A stretch of 9,789 nucleotides of DNA from JBFHKO01 sp041595355 (GCA_041595355.1 JBFHKO010000089.1:1-9789); one strand, 5' to 3'; counted from the first letter of the stretch, positions 1-8,776 are shown. A program made the numbers and translations. Notes: generated from the letters alone by a model not told the origin.

Positions 1-1
1 C

Positions 2-1183
2 CCGGCGGGGGTCGGCGAGGACGATGCCCCCATCGTCAAGTACATCAACAAGGTGCTGCTGGATGCCATCCGCCGCGGCGCCTCGGATCTGCACTTCGAG
101 CCCTATGAGCACAAGTACCGCATCCGCTTTCGCATCGACGGCCTGCTGTATGAAATCGCCACCCCGCCGGTAAACCTGGCCAACCGCTTCTCGGCGCGCC
201 TCAAGGTGATGGCGCGCCTGGACATCGCCGAGCGGCGCCTGCCGCAGGATGGGCGCATCAAGCTCAAGCTGGCGCGCAACAAGGCGGTGGATCTGCGGGT
301 CAACAGCCTGCCCACCCTCTGGGGCGAGAAGATGGTGCTGCGTATTCTCGACTCCTCGGCGGCGCGGCTGGACATCACCCAGCTCGGCTTCGAGCCGGCC
401 CAGCAGGCGCGCTACCTGGAGGCCCTCAACCGGCCCCAGGGCATGATCCTCGTCACCGGCCCCACCGGCTCGGGCAAGACGGTATCGCTCTACACCGGCC
501 TCAACCTGCTCAACACCGACGAGCGCAACATCAGCACCGCCGAGGATCCGGTGGAGATCAACCTGCCGGGCATCAACCAGGTGCAGATCAACCCCAAGGC
601 GGGGCTCACCTTCGCCGGCGCCCTGCGCGCCTTCCTGCGCCAGGATCCCGACGTGGTGATGGTGGGCGAAATCCGGGATCTGGAGACCGCCGAGATCGCC
701 ATCAAGGCGGCCCAGACCGGCCACCTGGTGCTCTCCACCCTGCACACCAACTCCGCCGCCGAGACCCTGACCCGGCTGCTGAACATGGGGGTGCCCGCCT
801 TCAACATCGCCTCCTCGGTCTCCCTCATCATGGCCCAGCGGCTGGCACGCCGGCTGTGCGAGCACTGCAAGCAGCCGGAGCCGGTGCCCGCCGCCGAGTT
901 GCTGGCCATGGGCTACAGCCCGGCCCAGGTGCAGGCAGGCATCCAGCTGTTCCGGCCCCAGGGCTGCGACAAGTGCACCGGCGGCTACAAGGGGCGGGTC
1001 GGCATCTATGAGCTGATGCCCATGAGCGAGGGCATCGCCCAGCTCATCATGGAGGGCGGCAACTCCCTGCAGATCGCCCAGCTCGCCCGCGAGCAGGGGA
1101 TGCAGGCGCTGCGCCAGTCGGCGCTGGAGCGGGCGCGCCAGGGCATCACCAGCCTGGCCGAGGTGAACCGGGTCACCAGCTGA
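2..1183 (+). CDS. pilB: Type IV pilus extension ATPase PilB (TapB), 5'-truncated by the window edge
   Basis: This is the cytoplasmic hexameric ATPase that powers pilin polymerisation at the type IV pilus base, working with PilC. About 393 C-terminal residues are visible; family members are usually about 560-570, so the N-terminal domain lies outside the window. The frame is open from base 2, and the GTG at 53 is an internal valine, not a start. Motifs in order: the N2-type region with SDLHFEP just after the GTG, Walker A GPTGSGKT (458-481), the Asp box around STAEDPVE, the Walker B region DPDVVMVGEIRD (644-679), and the His box TGHLVLSTLHTN. A tetracysteine zinc motif follows, CEHC at about 857-868 and CDKC at about 965-976, which is typical of PilB and GspE and absent from PilT retraction ATPases. 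Genes for PilC and PilD follow. GspE of type II secretion is the alternative, but pilC-pilD-coaE next door favours PilB. Confidence 0.96.
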   Translation, partial: PAGVGEDDAPIVKYINKVLLDAIRRGASDLHFEPYEHKYRIRFRIDGLLYEIATPPVNLANRFSARLKVMARLDIAERRLPQDGRIKLKLARNKAVDLRVNSLPTLWGEKMVLRILDSSAARLDITQLGFEPAQQARYLEALNRPQGMILVTGPTGSGKTVSLYTGLNLLNTDERNISTAEDPVEINLPGINQVQINPKAGLTFAGALRAFLRQDPDVVMVGEIRDLETAEIAIKAAQTGHLVLSTLHTNSAAETLTRLLNMGVPAFNIASSVSLIMAQRLARRLCEHCKQPEPVPAAELLAMGYSPAQVQAGIQLFRPQGCDKCTGGYKGRVGIYELMPMSEGIAQLIMEGGNSLQIAQLAREQGMQALRQSALERARQGITSLAEVNRVTS

Positions 1184-1220
1184 AAGATCGCTGCAGGCAG
1201 GACGGGAACGCACAAAGTCA

Positions 1221-1252
1221 CCGTCGTTCCCGCGAAAGCGGGAACCCAGGGA
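1221..1252 (+). repeat. REP-like palindrome R1, head-first on plus strand
   Basis: A perfect 8-bp stem GTTCCCGC/GCGGGAAC (1226-1233 and 1238-1245) closes a GAAA tetraloop. It is flanked by CGTC on the left and CCCAGG on the right. The same layout (GTC, palindrome, CCAGG) recurs in six other copies here. It lies 37 bp after the pilB stop and could also act as a 3' mRNA stabiliser. No T tract follows, so it is not a canonical terminator. Confidence 0.85.
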
Positions 1253-1308
1253 AACGGCCTCGGTGCCTGACAATCCCCACCCCGATCCGCTCAGGCCACG
1301 GCGGGGAA

Positions 1309-1340
1309 GTCCCTGGATCCCCGCCTGCGCGGGGATGACG
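1309..1340 (-). repeat. REP-like palindrome R2, inverted relative to R1
   Basis: The stem ATCCCCGC/GCGGGGAT (1317-1324 and 1329-1336) has a 4-nt loop CTGC. It is flanked by CCCTGG on the left and GACG on the right, so on the minus strand it reads CGTC, palindrome, CCAGGG, matching R1. R1 and R2 form a tail-to-tail pair about 56 bp apart, like paired REP (BIME-type) elements. Confidence 0.85.
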
Positions 1341-1376
1341 GAGAATTGACGGGGAGGACGGAGACTTGGCGGGGAG
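1337..1376. repeat. Two tandem copies of a 20-bp unit
   Basis: Unit 1 (1337-1356) and unit 2 (1357-1376) match at 18 of 20 positions. Both begin GACGGAGA and end GCGGGGAG or ACGGGGAG. A third start, GACGGCT, follows at 1377. The first unit begins inside the GACG end of palindrome R2, which suggests local duplication at the edge of the repeat. No coding role is seen. Confidence 0.75.
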
Positions 1377-1388
1377 GACGGCTATCCT

Positions 1389-1417
1389 CTCGCTGCCCGC
1401 TTTCGCGGGCATGACGA
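1389..1417 (-). repeat. REP-like palindrome R3
   Basis: The stem TGCCCGC/GCGGGCA (1394-1400 and 1405-1411) has a TTTC loop and is followed by TGACGA. On the minus strand it reads TCGTCA then the palindrome, the same orientation as R2. The CCAGG tail is not conserved in this copy. It sits about 38 bp before pilC. Confidence 0.75.
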
Positions 1418-1454
1418 CTCACCTGTTGTCCGCATACCACAAGGAAGACGACGA

Positions 1455-2717
1455 ATGGCAATGGCACCCAGCAAGGCCCGCGGCAAGACGCCGGGCAACC
1501 CCCAGGCCAAGACCTATTACCCCTTCCGCTGGCAGGGGCTGAACCGCCAGGGCGGCCGGCTTGAAGGCCAGCTGCAGGGCGAGAGCGCCGAACAGGTGCG
1601 CAGCGAACTGCGCCGCCAGGGCATCAATGTCACCAAAATTCGTCGCGAGCGCCAGTCGCTGCTGGCCAGCTGGTCCAATGCCATCAAGCCCATGGATATC
1701 GCCGTGGCCACCCGCCAGATCAGCACCATGCTGGGTGCCGGCGTGCCCCTGGTGCAGACCCTGCAGATGCTGGCCCGCAGCCACGAAAAGAGCGGCATGC
1801 GCACCCTGCTGGCCGAGATCGGCGCCGACGTGGAAACCGGCACCCCCCTGACCCAGGCGCTGCGCAAGTACCCGCGCCAGTTCGACGATCTCTACTGCGA
1901 TCTGGTGGAGGCCGGCGAGCAGTCCGGCGCCCTGGAGCAGATCTTCGATCGCGTCGCCATCTACCGCGAGAAGGCCGAGGCCCTCAAGTCAAAAATCAAG
2001 AAGGCGCTCTTCTACCCCGCCGCCGTGGTGCTGGTGGCCATCGTCGTGACCGCCATACTGCTGCTGTTCGTGGTGCCCCAGTTCGAGGAGATCTTCTCCA
2101 GTTTCGGCGCCGAGCTACCGACCTTCACCCAGCTGGTCATCGGTCTGTCGCGCTTTTTGCAAAACTACTGGTACCTCATCTTCGGCGGCATCGGCGCCGG
2201 CATCTTCTTTTATGTGCGCGCCTTTCGCCGCTCCCAGGCGGTGCGCGATGCCACCGACCGCCTGCTGCTGAAGCTGCCGGTGGTGGGCATGATACTGCAC
2301 AAGGCGGCCATGGCCCGCTTCGCCCGCACCCTGGCCACCACCTTCGCCGCCGGCATTCCGCTGGTGGAGGCGCTCATCTCGGCGGCGGGCGCCTCGGGCA
2401 ACGTGGTCTACCGCCGCGCCATACTGGCGGTGCGCGACGAGGTGATGGCCGGCATGCAGGTGAACGTGGCCATGCGCACCCAGGCGGTGTTTCCCGACAT
2501 GGTGACCCAGATGGTGATGATCGGCGAGGAGTCCGGCGCCATCGACGAGATGCTCGCCAAGGTGGCCGGCATCTACGAGCAGCAGGTGGACGATGCCGTG
2601 GATGGCCTCTCCAGCCTCATCGAGCCCATCATCATGGCGGTGCTGGGGGTGGTGGTCGGCGGCCTGGTGGTGGCCATGTACCTGCCCATCTTCAAGCTCG
2701 GCAGCGTGATCAAGTAA
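1455..2717 (+). CDS. pilC: Type IV pilus inner-membrane platform protein PilC (TapC)
   Basis: PilC is the polytopic inner-membrane platform that couples the PilB and PilT ATPases to the growing pilus. The protein is 420 residues, slightly longer than the usual 400-410. The ATG has an AAGGA Shine-Dalgarno at 1441-1445, 9 nt upstream; an in-frame ATG two codons later is a weaker alternative. Two type II secretion F-type (T2SSF) domains are visible at about residues 85-208 and 288-410, each with the GxGxPLxxxL-like start (GAGVPLVQTL at 94-103, AAGIPLVEAL at 298-307). Hydrophobic segments lie at about 188-207, 237-256 and 391-412, which fits the three-helix topology. The N-terminal basic stretch (YYPFRWQGLNRQG at 21-33) is typical of PilC. 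GspF is the related alternative, but the neighbours favour PilC. Confidence 0.96.
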   Translation: MAMAPSKARGKTPGNPQAKTYYPFRWQGLNRQGGRLEGQLQGESAEQVRSELRRQGINVTKIRRERQSLLASWSNAIKPMDIAVATRQISTMLGAGVPLVQTLQMLARSHEKSGMRTLLAEIGADVETGTPLTQALRKYPRQFDDLYCDLVEAGEQSGALEQIFDRVAIYREKAEALKSKIKKALFYPAAVVLVAIVVTAILLLFVVPQFEEIFSSFGAELPTFTQLVIGLSRFLQNYWYLIFGGIGAGIFFYVRAFRRSQAVRDATDRLLLKLPVVGMILHKAAMARFARTLATTFAAGIPLVEALISAAGASGNVVYRRAILAVRDEVMAGMQVNVAMRTQAVFPDMVTQMVMIGEESGAIDEMLAKVAGIYEQQVDDAVDGLSSLIEPIIMAVLGVVVGGLVVAMYLPIFKLGSVIK

Positions 2718-2719
2718 GC

Positions 2720-2736
2720 GGCGGCCCGAGGCCGCC
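2720..2736 (+). terminator. GC-rich hairpin just after pilC, possible weak terminator
   Basis: A perfect 7-bp stem GGCGGCC/GGCCGCC (2720-2726 and 2730-2736) with a CGA loop starts 3 nt after the pilC stop. It is followed by ATCT, not a real T tract. It could be a weak or Rho-assisted terminator or a processing or stability hairpin between pilC and pilD. Confidence 0.35.
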
Positions 2737-2748
2737 ATCTGGCCATGG

Positions 2749-2780
2749 CCGTCGCTCCCGCGCAGGCGGGCATGGCGAGA
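2749..2780 (-). repeat. REP-like palindrome R4 (diverged)
   Basis: The core stem CCCGC/GCGGG (2757-2761 and 2766-2770) has a GCAG loop. On the minus strand it reads TCGCCATGCCCGC, close to the TCGTCATGCCCGC of R3 and R5. An outer inverted pair GCCATG (2742-2747) and CATGGC (2771-2776) could extend the fold. It lies in the pilC-pilD gap and is the least conserved of the seven copies except for R7's tail. Confidence 0.65.
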
Positions 2781-2812
2781 GCCGTGCCGCCGGCCAAGAC
2801 ACTACACACAAC

Positions 2813-2817
2813 GAGGT
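2813..2817 (+). promoter_or_regulatory. Shine-Dalgarno fixing the GTG start of pilD
   Basis: GAGGT lies 6 nt before the GTG at 2824. There is no in-frame ATG close by with a comparable site. The resulting N-terminus (MIDSLYQQLPWLYYGLLTLL) leads straight into the first membrane helix, as in other prepilin peptidases. Confidence 0.7.
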
Positions 2818-2823
2818 AACGGC

Positions 2824-3693
2824 GTGATTGACTCCCTCTACCAGCAGCTGCCCTGGCTCTATTACGGCCTGCTGACCCTGCTCTCGCTGCTGGTAGGCAG
2901 CTTCCTGAACGTGGTGATCCACCGGCTGCCCATCATGCTGGAGCGCGGCTGGCGCCAGGAGTTTGCCGACTACTTCGGGCAGCCGCTGACGCCGGATGGC
3001 TACCCGGCGCGCTACAACCTCTGGGTGCCGCGCTCCGCCTGCCCCCACTGCGGCCATGCCCTGGGCGCCCGCGAGAACCTGCCGCTGCTGAGCTGGCTCT
3101 GGCAGCGGGGCCGCTGCCGCCACTGCCAGCAGCCCATCCCCCCCCGCTATCCGCTGGTGGAGCTGCTGAGCGGCCTGGCCGGCCTGGCGGTGGCCACCCA
3201 GTTCGCCCCCGGCGCTCCGCTGCTGGCGGCGCTGCTGCTCAGCTGGACATTGCTGGCGCTCAGCTTCATCGATCTGGACAAGCTGCTGCTGCCCGATCAG
3301 CTCACCCTGCCCCTGCTCTGGGGCGGCCTGCTCTTCAATCTGGACGGCGGCTTCGTCAGCCTGCAGGAGGCGGTACTCGGCGCCAGCATCGGCTACCTGC
3401 TGCTCTGGTCCCTCTACTGGCTGTTCAAGCTGGCCACCGGCAAGGAGGGCATGGGCTACGGCGACTTCAAGCTGCTGGCCGCCCTGGGCGCCTGGCTGGG
3501 CTGGCAGGCGCTGCCGCTCATCCTGCTGCTCTCCTCCCTGGTGGGTGCCTGTGCCGGCATCAGCCTGCTGCTGCTGCGCCGCCACCAGGCGGGCAAGCCG
3601 CTCCCCTTCGGCCCCTATCTGGCGGTCGCAGGCTGGGTGGCGCTGCTGTGGGGCCCGGCCCTCGGCCGCTGGTATCTGGCACTGCTGGCATGA
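2824..3693 (+). CDS. pilD: Prepilin leader peptidase / N-methyltransferase PilD (TapD)
   Basis: This bifunctional inner-membrane aspartyl protease cleaves the leader of type IV prepilins and, in Aeromonas and Pseudomonas, also type II secretion pseudopilins, then N-methylates the new N-terminus. It has 289 residues, about the length of P. aeruginosa PilD (290). The first helix at about 11-32 contains the LLVGSFLNVVIHRLP signature. A cytoplasmic loop carries the zinc tetracysteine: C73, C76, C98 and C101 (CPHC and CRHC). The catalytic aspartates are D150 in SFIDLDKLLLPD and D214 in GYGDFK, matching D149 and D213 of PilD. Further helices fill the C-terminal half. The start is GTG with GAGGT 6 nt upstream. 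The stop overlaps the coaE start (ATGA), implying translational coupling. TapD-like enzymes commonly serve both the pilus and the secretion system. Confidence 0.97.
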   Translation: MIDSLYQQLPWLYYGLLTLLSLLVGSFLNVVIHRLPIMLERGWRQEFADYFGQPLTPDGYPARYNLWVPRSACPHCGHALGARENLPLLSWLWQRGRCRHCQQPIPPRYPLVELLSGLAGLAVATQFAPGAPLLAALLLSWTLLALSFIDLDKLLLPDQLTLPLLWGGLLFNLDGGFVSLQEAVLGASIGYLLLWSLYWLFKLATGKEGMGYGDFKLLAALGAWLGWQALPLILLLSSLVGACAGISLLLLRRHQAGKPLPFGPYLAVAGWVALLWGPALGRWYLALLA

Positions 3694-4319
3694 GCGGCCT
3701 CATCATCGGCCTGACCGGCGGCATTGGCAGCGGCAAGAGCACGGTGGCGCGCCTGTTCGCCGAACTGGGGGTCGGGGTGGTGGACGCCGACGACATTGCC
3801 CGCGCCCTGGTGCGCCCCGGCCAGCCGGCGCTGGCCGCCATCATTGCCCACTTCGGCCGCGCCCTGCTGACGCCGCAGGGCGAGCTGGACCGCCGCCGGC
3901 TGCGCGAGCGCATCTTCGCCGATGCGCAGGCCAAGAGCTGGCTCAACGCCCTGCTGCATCCGCTCATCCGCGAGCGGATGCTGGCCGACTGCGCCGCCGC
4001 CAGCAGCCCCTACTGCCTGCTGGTGGTGCCGCTCTTGTTCGAAAATGGCCTGGAATCCCTGGTGGCCCGCACCCTGGTGGTGGATGTGAGCGAGGCGACC
4101 CAGATCGCCCGCACCTGCGCGCGGGATGGCGTGGACGAGGCCCAGGTGCGCGCCATCCTCGCCTCCCAGCTGCCGCGCGCCGAGCGCCGCCGGCGGGGCG
4201 ACGACCTGCTGGACAACGAGCCGGCGGCGCCCGAGGCGCTGCGCGCCCGGGTACAGGCACTGCATGGCCGATATCTGGAACTGGCCTCTCAACATGAACG
4301 GTCAATGCCGTTACACTAG
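3690..4319 (+). CDS. coaE: Dephospho-CoA kinase CoaE
   Basis: CoaE catalyses the last step of coenzyme A synthesis, ATP-dependent phosphorylation of the 3'-OH of dephospho-CoA, in the cytoplasm. It has 209 residues; E. coli CoaE has 206. The P-loop lies in GLTGGIGSGKST (residues 7-18, K16). Other family marks are VVDADDIAR (31-38), the LLHPLIRERM segment (88-97), the lid-like VVPLLFENGL (112-121), and QIARTCARDGVDEAQVRAILASQLPR with DDLLDN (171-176). The frame is open upstream to a GTG at 3648 within pilD. The ATG at 3690 is preferred because it puts the P-loop 7 residues in, as in homologues, and overlaps the pilD stop as ATGA. No good Shine-Dalgarno precedes it, so translation probably depends on ribosomes ending pilD. 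Confidence 0.97.
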   Translation: MSGLIIGLTGGIGSGKSTVARLFAELGVGVVDADDIARALVRPGQPALAAIIAHFGRALLTPQGELDRRRLRERIFADAQAKSWLNALLHPLIRERMLADCAAASSPYCLLVVPLLFENGLESLVARTLVVDVSEATQIARTCARDGVDEAQVRAILASQLPRAERRRRGDDLLDNEPAAPEALRARVQALHGRYLELASQHERSMPLH

Positions 4320-4328
4320 GTCCGACAC

Positions 4329-5075
4329 ATGACCGCCCAGGGTATGAGCATGATCCAGTACGAATTTCCGCTGAACGAGAAGAGCCGCACCTACCTGCGC
4401 TTCGATGCCCTGTTCCAGCAGCTCGGCGCCAATCAGGCGCTGGAAAACGAGCGCGACAGTTTCTGTTTCTTTCGGGCCCTGTTCGACTTTCTCGAGCTGG
4501 CCGAGCGCTGCGACATGCGCACCGATCTGATGAAGGATCTGGAGCGCCAGCGGCAGAAGGTGGCGGCCTGGAGCGGACTGCCCGGCGTGGATCAGGCCAA
4601 GCTGGACGCCCTGGCCAGCCAGCTGGGGCAGCTGGCCCACCAGCTGCCACGCACGCCGCGCCCCGGCAGCCGCCTCAAGGAGGATAAATTCCTGGGCGCC
4701 ATTCGCCAGCGTTTCGCCATTCCCGGCGGCCTCTGCCCCTTCGACGTGCCAGTGCTGCATCACTGGCAGAGCCAGAGCCAGGCCCGGCGCCGTCAGGACG
4801 GCGACGGCTGGCTGCAGGAGCTGGCCCTGCTGCGCCAGGCCACCGGGCTGCTGCTGCAGCTGTGGCGCGACAGCGGCCACTACCAGTCCCAGGTGGCCCG
4901 CGGCGGCTTCTACCAGGACAATGCCGAGGGTGCCGAGCTCATCGGCGTGCGCCTGGATGCGAGCCTCGGTCACTACCCCACCGTCAGCGGCCACCGCAGC
5001 CGCTTTGCCATCCGCTTCCTGCCCGCCGGCGAGCACCCCGCGGGCGATATTCCCTTCGAGCTGGCCTGTTGCTGA
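4329..5075 (+). CDS. zapD: Cell division protein ZapD (YacF), FtsZ-ring stabiliser
   Basis: ZapD is a cytoplasmic protein that binds the FtsZ C-terminal tail and bundles protofilaments, strengthening the Z ring. It has 248 residues from this start; E. coli ZapD has 247. The hallmark N-terminus YEFPLNEKSRTYLRFDALFQQL corresponds to the E. coli HPLNEKMRTWLR region. An alpha-helical N-terminal half is followed by a beta-rich C-terminal part ending GHRSRFAIRFLP and a short tail. The start is uncertain: ATG 4329 has AGG at 4318-4320, 8 nt upstream. ATG 4350 (241 residues, MIQYEFPLNEK) has AGGG at 4339-4342, 7 nt upstream, and may be equally or more likely. The gene starts 9 bp after coaE, so the two are probably cotranscribed. 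The family call is firm even if the start is not. Confidence 0.94.
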   Translation: MTAQGMSMIQYEFPLNEKSRTYLRFDALFQQLGANQALENERDSFCFFRALFDFLELAERCDMRTDLMKDLERQRQKVAAWSGLPGVDQAKLDALASQLGQLAHQLPRTPRPGSRLKEDKFLGAIRQRFAIPGGLCPFDVPVLHHWQSQSQARRRQDGDGWLQELALLRQATGLLLQLWRDSGHYQSQVARGGFYQDNAEGAELIGVRLDASLGHYPTVSGHRSRFAIRFLPAGEHPAGDIPFELACC

Positions 5076-5112
5076 CGCTGCCGCTGGCGGCTCGACAGCT
5101 CGAAGATGAATG

Positions 5113-5144
5113 TCCTGGCTGCCCGCCTTCGCGGGCATGACGAG
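5113..5144 (-). repeat. REP-like palindrome R5
   Basis: The stem TGCCCGC/GCGGGCA (5120-5126 and 5131-5137) has a CTTC loop, with CCTGGC on the left and TGACGA on the right. On the minus strand it reads TCGTCA, palindrome, CCAGG, a full match to the family layout. It lies 37 bp after the zapD stop. Confidence 0.85.
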
Positions 5145-5149
5145 AGCCG

Positions 5150-5182
5150 GTGTCGTCCCCGCGCAGGCGGGGACCCAGGGAA
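5150..5182 (+). repeat. REP-like palindrome R6
   Basis: A perfect 8-bp stem GTCCCCGC/GCGGGGAC (5155-5162 and 5167-5174) has a GCAG loop, preceded by TGTC and followed by CCAGGGAAAC. R1 also continues CCAGGGAAAC, so similarity extends past the hairpin. R5 and R6 face each other head-to-head about 10 bp apart, the opposite arrangement to R1 and R2. Confidence 0.85.
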
Positions 5183-5214
5183 ACAGCCACCGGGCATGAG
5201 GACCGGTAGCCGGG

Positions 5215-5243
5215 TCGCCAGCTGCCGTCCCGGCCCGTATAAT
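5215..5243 (+). promoter_or_regulatory. Sigma-70-type promoter for yacG
   Basis: A perfect -10 hexamer TATAAT lies at 5238-5243. A 17-bp spacer separates it from TCGCCA (5215-5220), which matches 4 of 6 of the -35 consensus. Transcription would start near 5250, giving a leader of about 27 nt that includes the yacG Shine-Dalgarno. It stands out in this G+C-rich gap and lies just downstream of REP pair R5/R6, so yacG can be expressed independently of the pil-coaE-zapD unit. Confidence 0.65.
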
Positions 5244-5276
5244 CGGCCCATTGCAGCGCCCATTCCGAGGAGAATC

Positions 5277-5471
5277 ATGGTTTTGCACGTCACCTGCCCC
5301 ACCTGCGGCAAGCCCGTGGCCTGGAGCCCGGACAGTCCCTTTCGCCCCTTCTGCAGCAAACGCTGCCAGCTCATCGATCTGGGCGAGTGGGTCAACGAAG
5401 AGAAGAGCATTCCCGGCGAGCCGACGCCGACCCAGCCCGGGGTCGATCAGCGGGACGAATGGGAGACGTGA
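5277..5471 (+). CDS. yacG: DNA gyrase inhibitor YacG, small zinc-binding protein
   Basis: The product has 64 residues; E. coli YacG has 65. The four zinc-ligand cysteines are C7 and C10 (CPTC) and C26 and C30 (CSKRC), followed by the family signature RCQLIDLGEWVNEEKSIPG. E. coli YacG binds the GyrB C-terminal region and blocks DNA binding by gyrase. The C-terminal tail after IPG is acidic and probably flexible. The frame is open upstream to 5106 through REP elements R5/R6, but ATG 5277 is the real start. It has a strong GAGGAGA Shine-Dalgarno at 5267-5273 and a promoter just upstream, and only from there does the sequence match the family. yacG converges with mutT, as in E. coli. Confidence 0.95.
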   Translation: MVLHVTCPTCGKPVAWSPDSPFRPFCSKRCQLIDLGEWVNEEKSIPGEPTPTQPGVDQRDEWET

Positions 5472-5532
5472 CGCGAAAAGCCAACCCGGCCATTCCCTCG
5501 CGCCCCCTCGACATACTCGCGCCCTGAGCGGC

Positions 5533-5565
5533 GTGTCCGAACTCCCGCCGGCGCGGGAGTGACAC
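5533..5565 (-). repeat. REP-like palindrome R7 with extended stem between convergent yacG and mutT
   Basis: The inner stem ACTCCCGC/GCGGGAGT (5541-5548 and 5553-5560) has a CGGC loop and is extended by an outer pair GTGTC (5533-5537) and GACAC (5561-5565) across a 3-nt bulge. On the minus strand it reads GTGTCACTCCCGC, fitting the family head, while the CCAGG tail is lost. It fills the space between the ends of yacG and mutT and may act as a shared bidirectional 3' hairpin, although neither side has a T tract. Confidence 0.65.
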
Positions 5566-5961
5566 TCACTCCGCCAGCAACTGCGCCACTATGGCCCGGT
5601 TGCCCTCCGGAAAGTCATAGCCGGCGAGCTCGGCCCGGCTGACCCAGCGCGCCACCTGCCCTTCCCGGCCGTGGGGGTGGCCATCGAAACCGGTGACCCG
5701 CCACACATCCAGCAGCACCGCCTTGTCGGCATAGTCGTGCCGAATTTCCAGCAATGGCGCCAGCGCCGTCACCCGGATGCCGATCTCCTCGCCCAGCTCG
5801 CGGGCCAGGGCCTGCTGCACCGTCTCGCCCGCTTCCACCTTGCCGCCGGGGAATTCCCACTTGCCGCCCTGATGCTTCGCCTGGGGCCGCCGGCAGATGA
5901 AGATGCGCCCCAGGGGATCCTGGATCACCCCCACTGCCACCCAGAGTCTTGGTTTGTCCAT
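5566..5961 (-). CDS. mutT: 8-oxo-dGTP diphosphatase MutT (Nudix hydrolase)
   Basis: MutT hydrolyses 8-oxo-dGTP to the monophosphate, preventing A:T to C:G transversions. It has 131 residues; E. coli MutT has 129. The complete Nudix box GX5EX7REUXEEXGU spans residues 40-62: G40, E46, R54, E55, E58, E59 and G61. Upstream RRPQAKHQGGKWEFPGGK matches the MutT substrate-side segment, and DVWRVTGFDGHPHGREGQ with ARWV matches the C-terminal part. The frame runs upstream without a stop to 6315 inside secA. ATG 5961 is chosen because the protein then aligns end to end with MutT, and a GAGG lies 4 nt upstream (5966-5969). It follows secA by 76 bp, as in E. coli, with a strong hairpin in the gap. A Nudix enzyme of other specificity is possible, but position and motifs favour MutT. 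Confidence 0.95.
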   Translation of the reverse strand: MDKPRLWVAVGVIQDPLGRIFICRRPQAKHQGGKWEFPGGKVEAGETVQQALARELGEEIGIRVTALAPLLEIRHDYADKAVLLDVWRVTGFDGHPHGREGQVARWVSRAELAGYDFPEGNRAIVAQLLAE

Positions 5962-5993
5962 GACGCCTCGTTTTATCCTGTCGTCGCTAACAA

Positions 5994-6017
5994 CGAGGCG
6001 GCCTGATGGCCGCCTCG
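5994..6017 (-). terminator. Strong hairpin after secA, possible intercistronic terminator before mutT
   Basis: A perfect 10-bp stem CGAGGCGGCC/GGCCGCCTCG (5994-6003 and 6008-6017) has a TGAT loop and lies 20 nt past the secA stop. On the minus strand it is followed by TTGTTAGC, a short imperfect T-rich tail. It could terminate most secA transcripts or attenuate readthrough into mutT. Confidence 0.55.
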
Positions 6018-6037
6018 GAATGGATTCACAGCGCCCC

Positions 6038-8776
<2,739 letters not shown>

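Noticed and set aside
1218..1412. Short minus-strand open frame in the pilB-pilC gap
   Set aside because: It is made almost wholly of translated REP-like repeats (MPAKAGSE..., HPRAGGDPG), a common artefact of such elements.
1221..1417. CRISPR-like array in the pilB-pilC gap
   Set aside because: The repeats are alternately oriented palindromes with variable stems and irregular spacing, not direct repeats with uniform spacers, and no cas gene is present.
2710..3585. Minus-strand open frame of 291 codons opposite pilD
   Set aside because: It is Q, A and G-rich low-complexity antisense sequence, while the plus strand encodes a PilD with all catalytic and zinc residues.
3648..3689. Upstream extension of coaE to a GTG inside pilD
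   Set aside because: The extra 14 residues (MGPGPRPLVSGTAG) do not resemble CoaE, and the ATG at 3690 gives the normal P-loop position and the ATGA overlap.
5106..5276. Upstream extension of yacG through the REP-like pair
   Set aside because: The extra residues are translated repeat DNA. The strong ribosome site and the family N-terminus both point to ATG 5277.
4311..5288. Minus-strand open frame of 325 codons opposite zapD
   Set aside because: It is antisense to a clear ZapD, runs through REP repeats at its start and has no recognisable domain.
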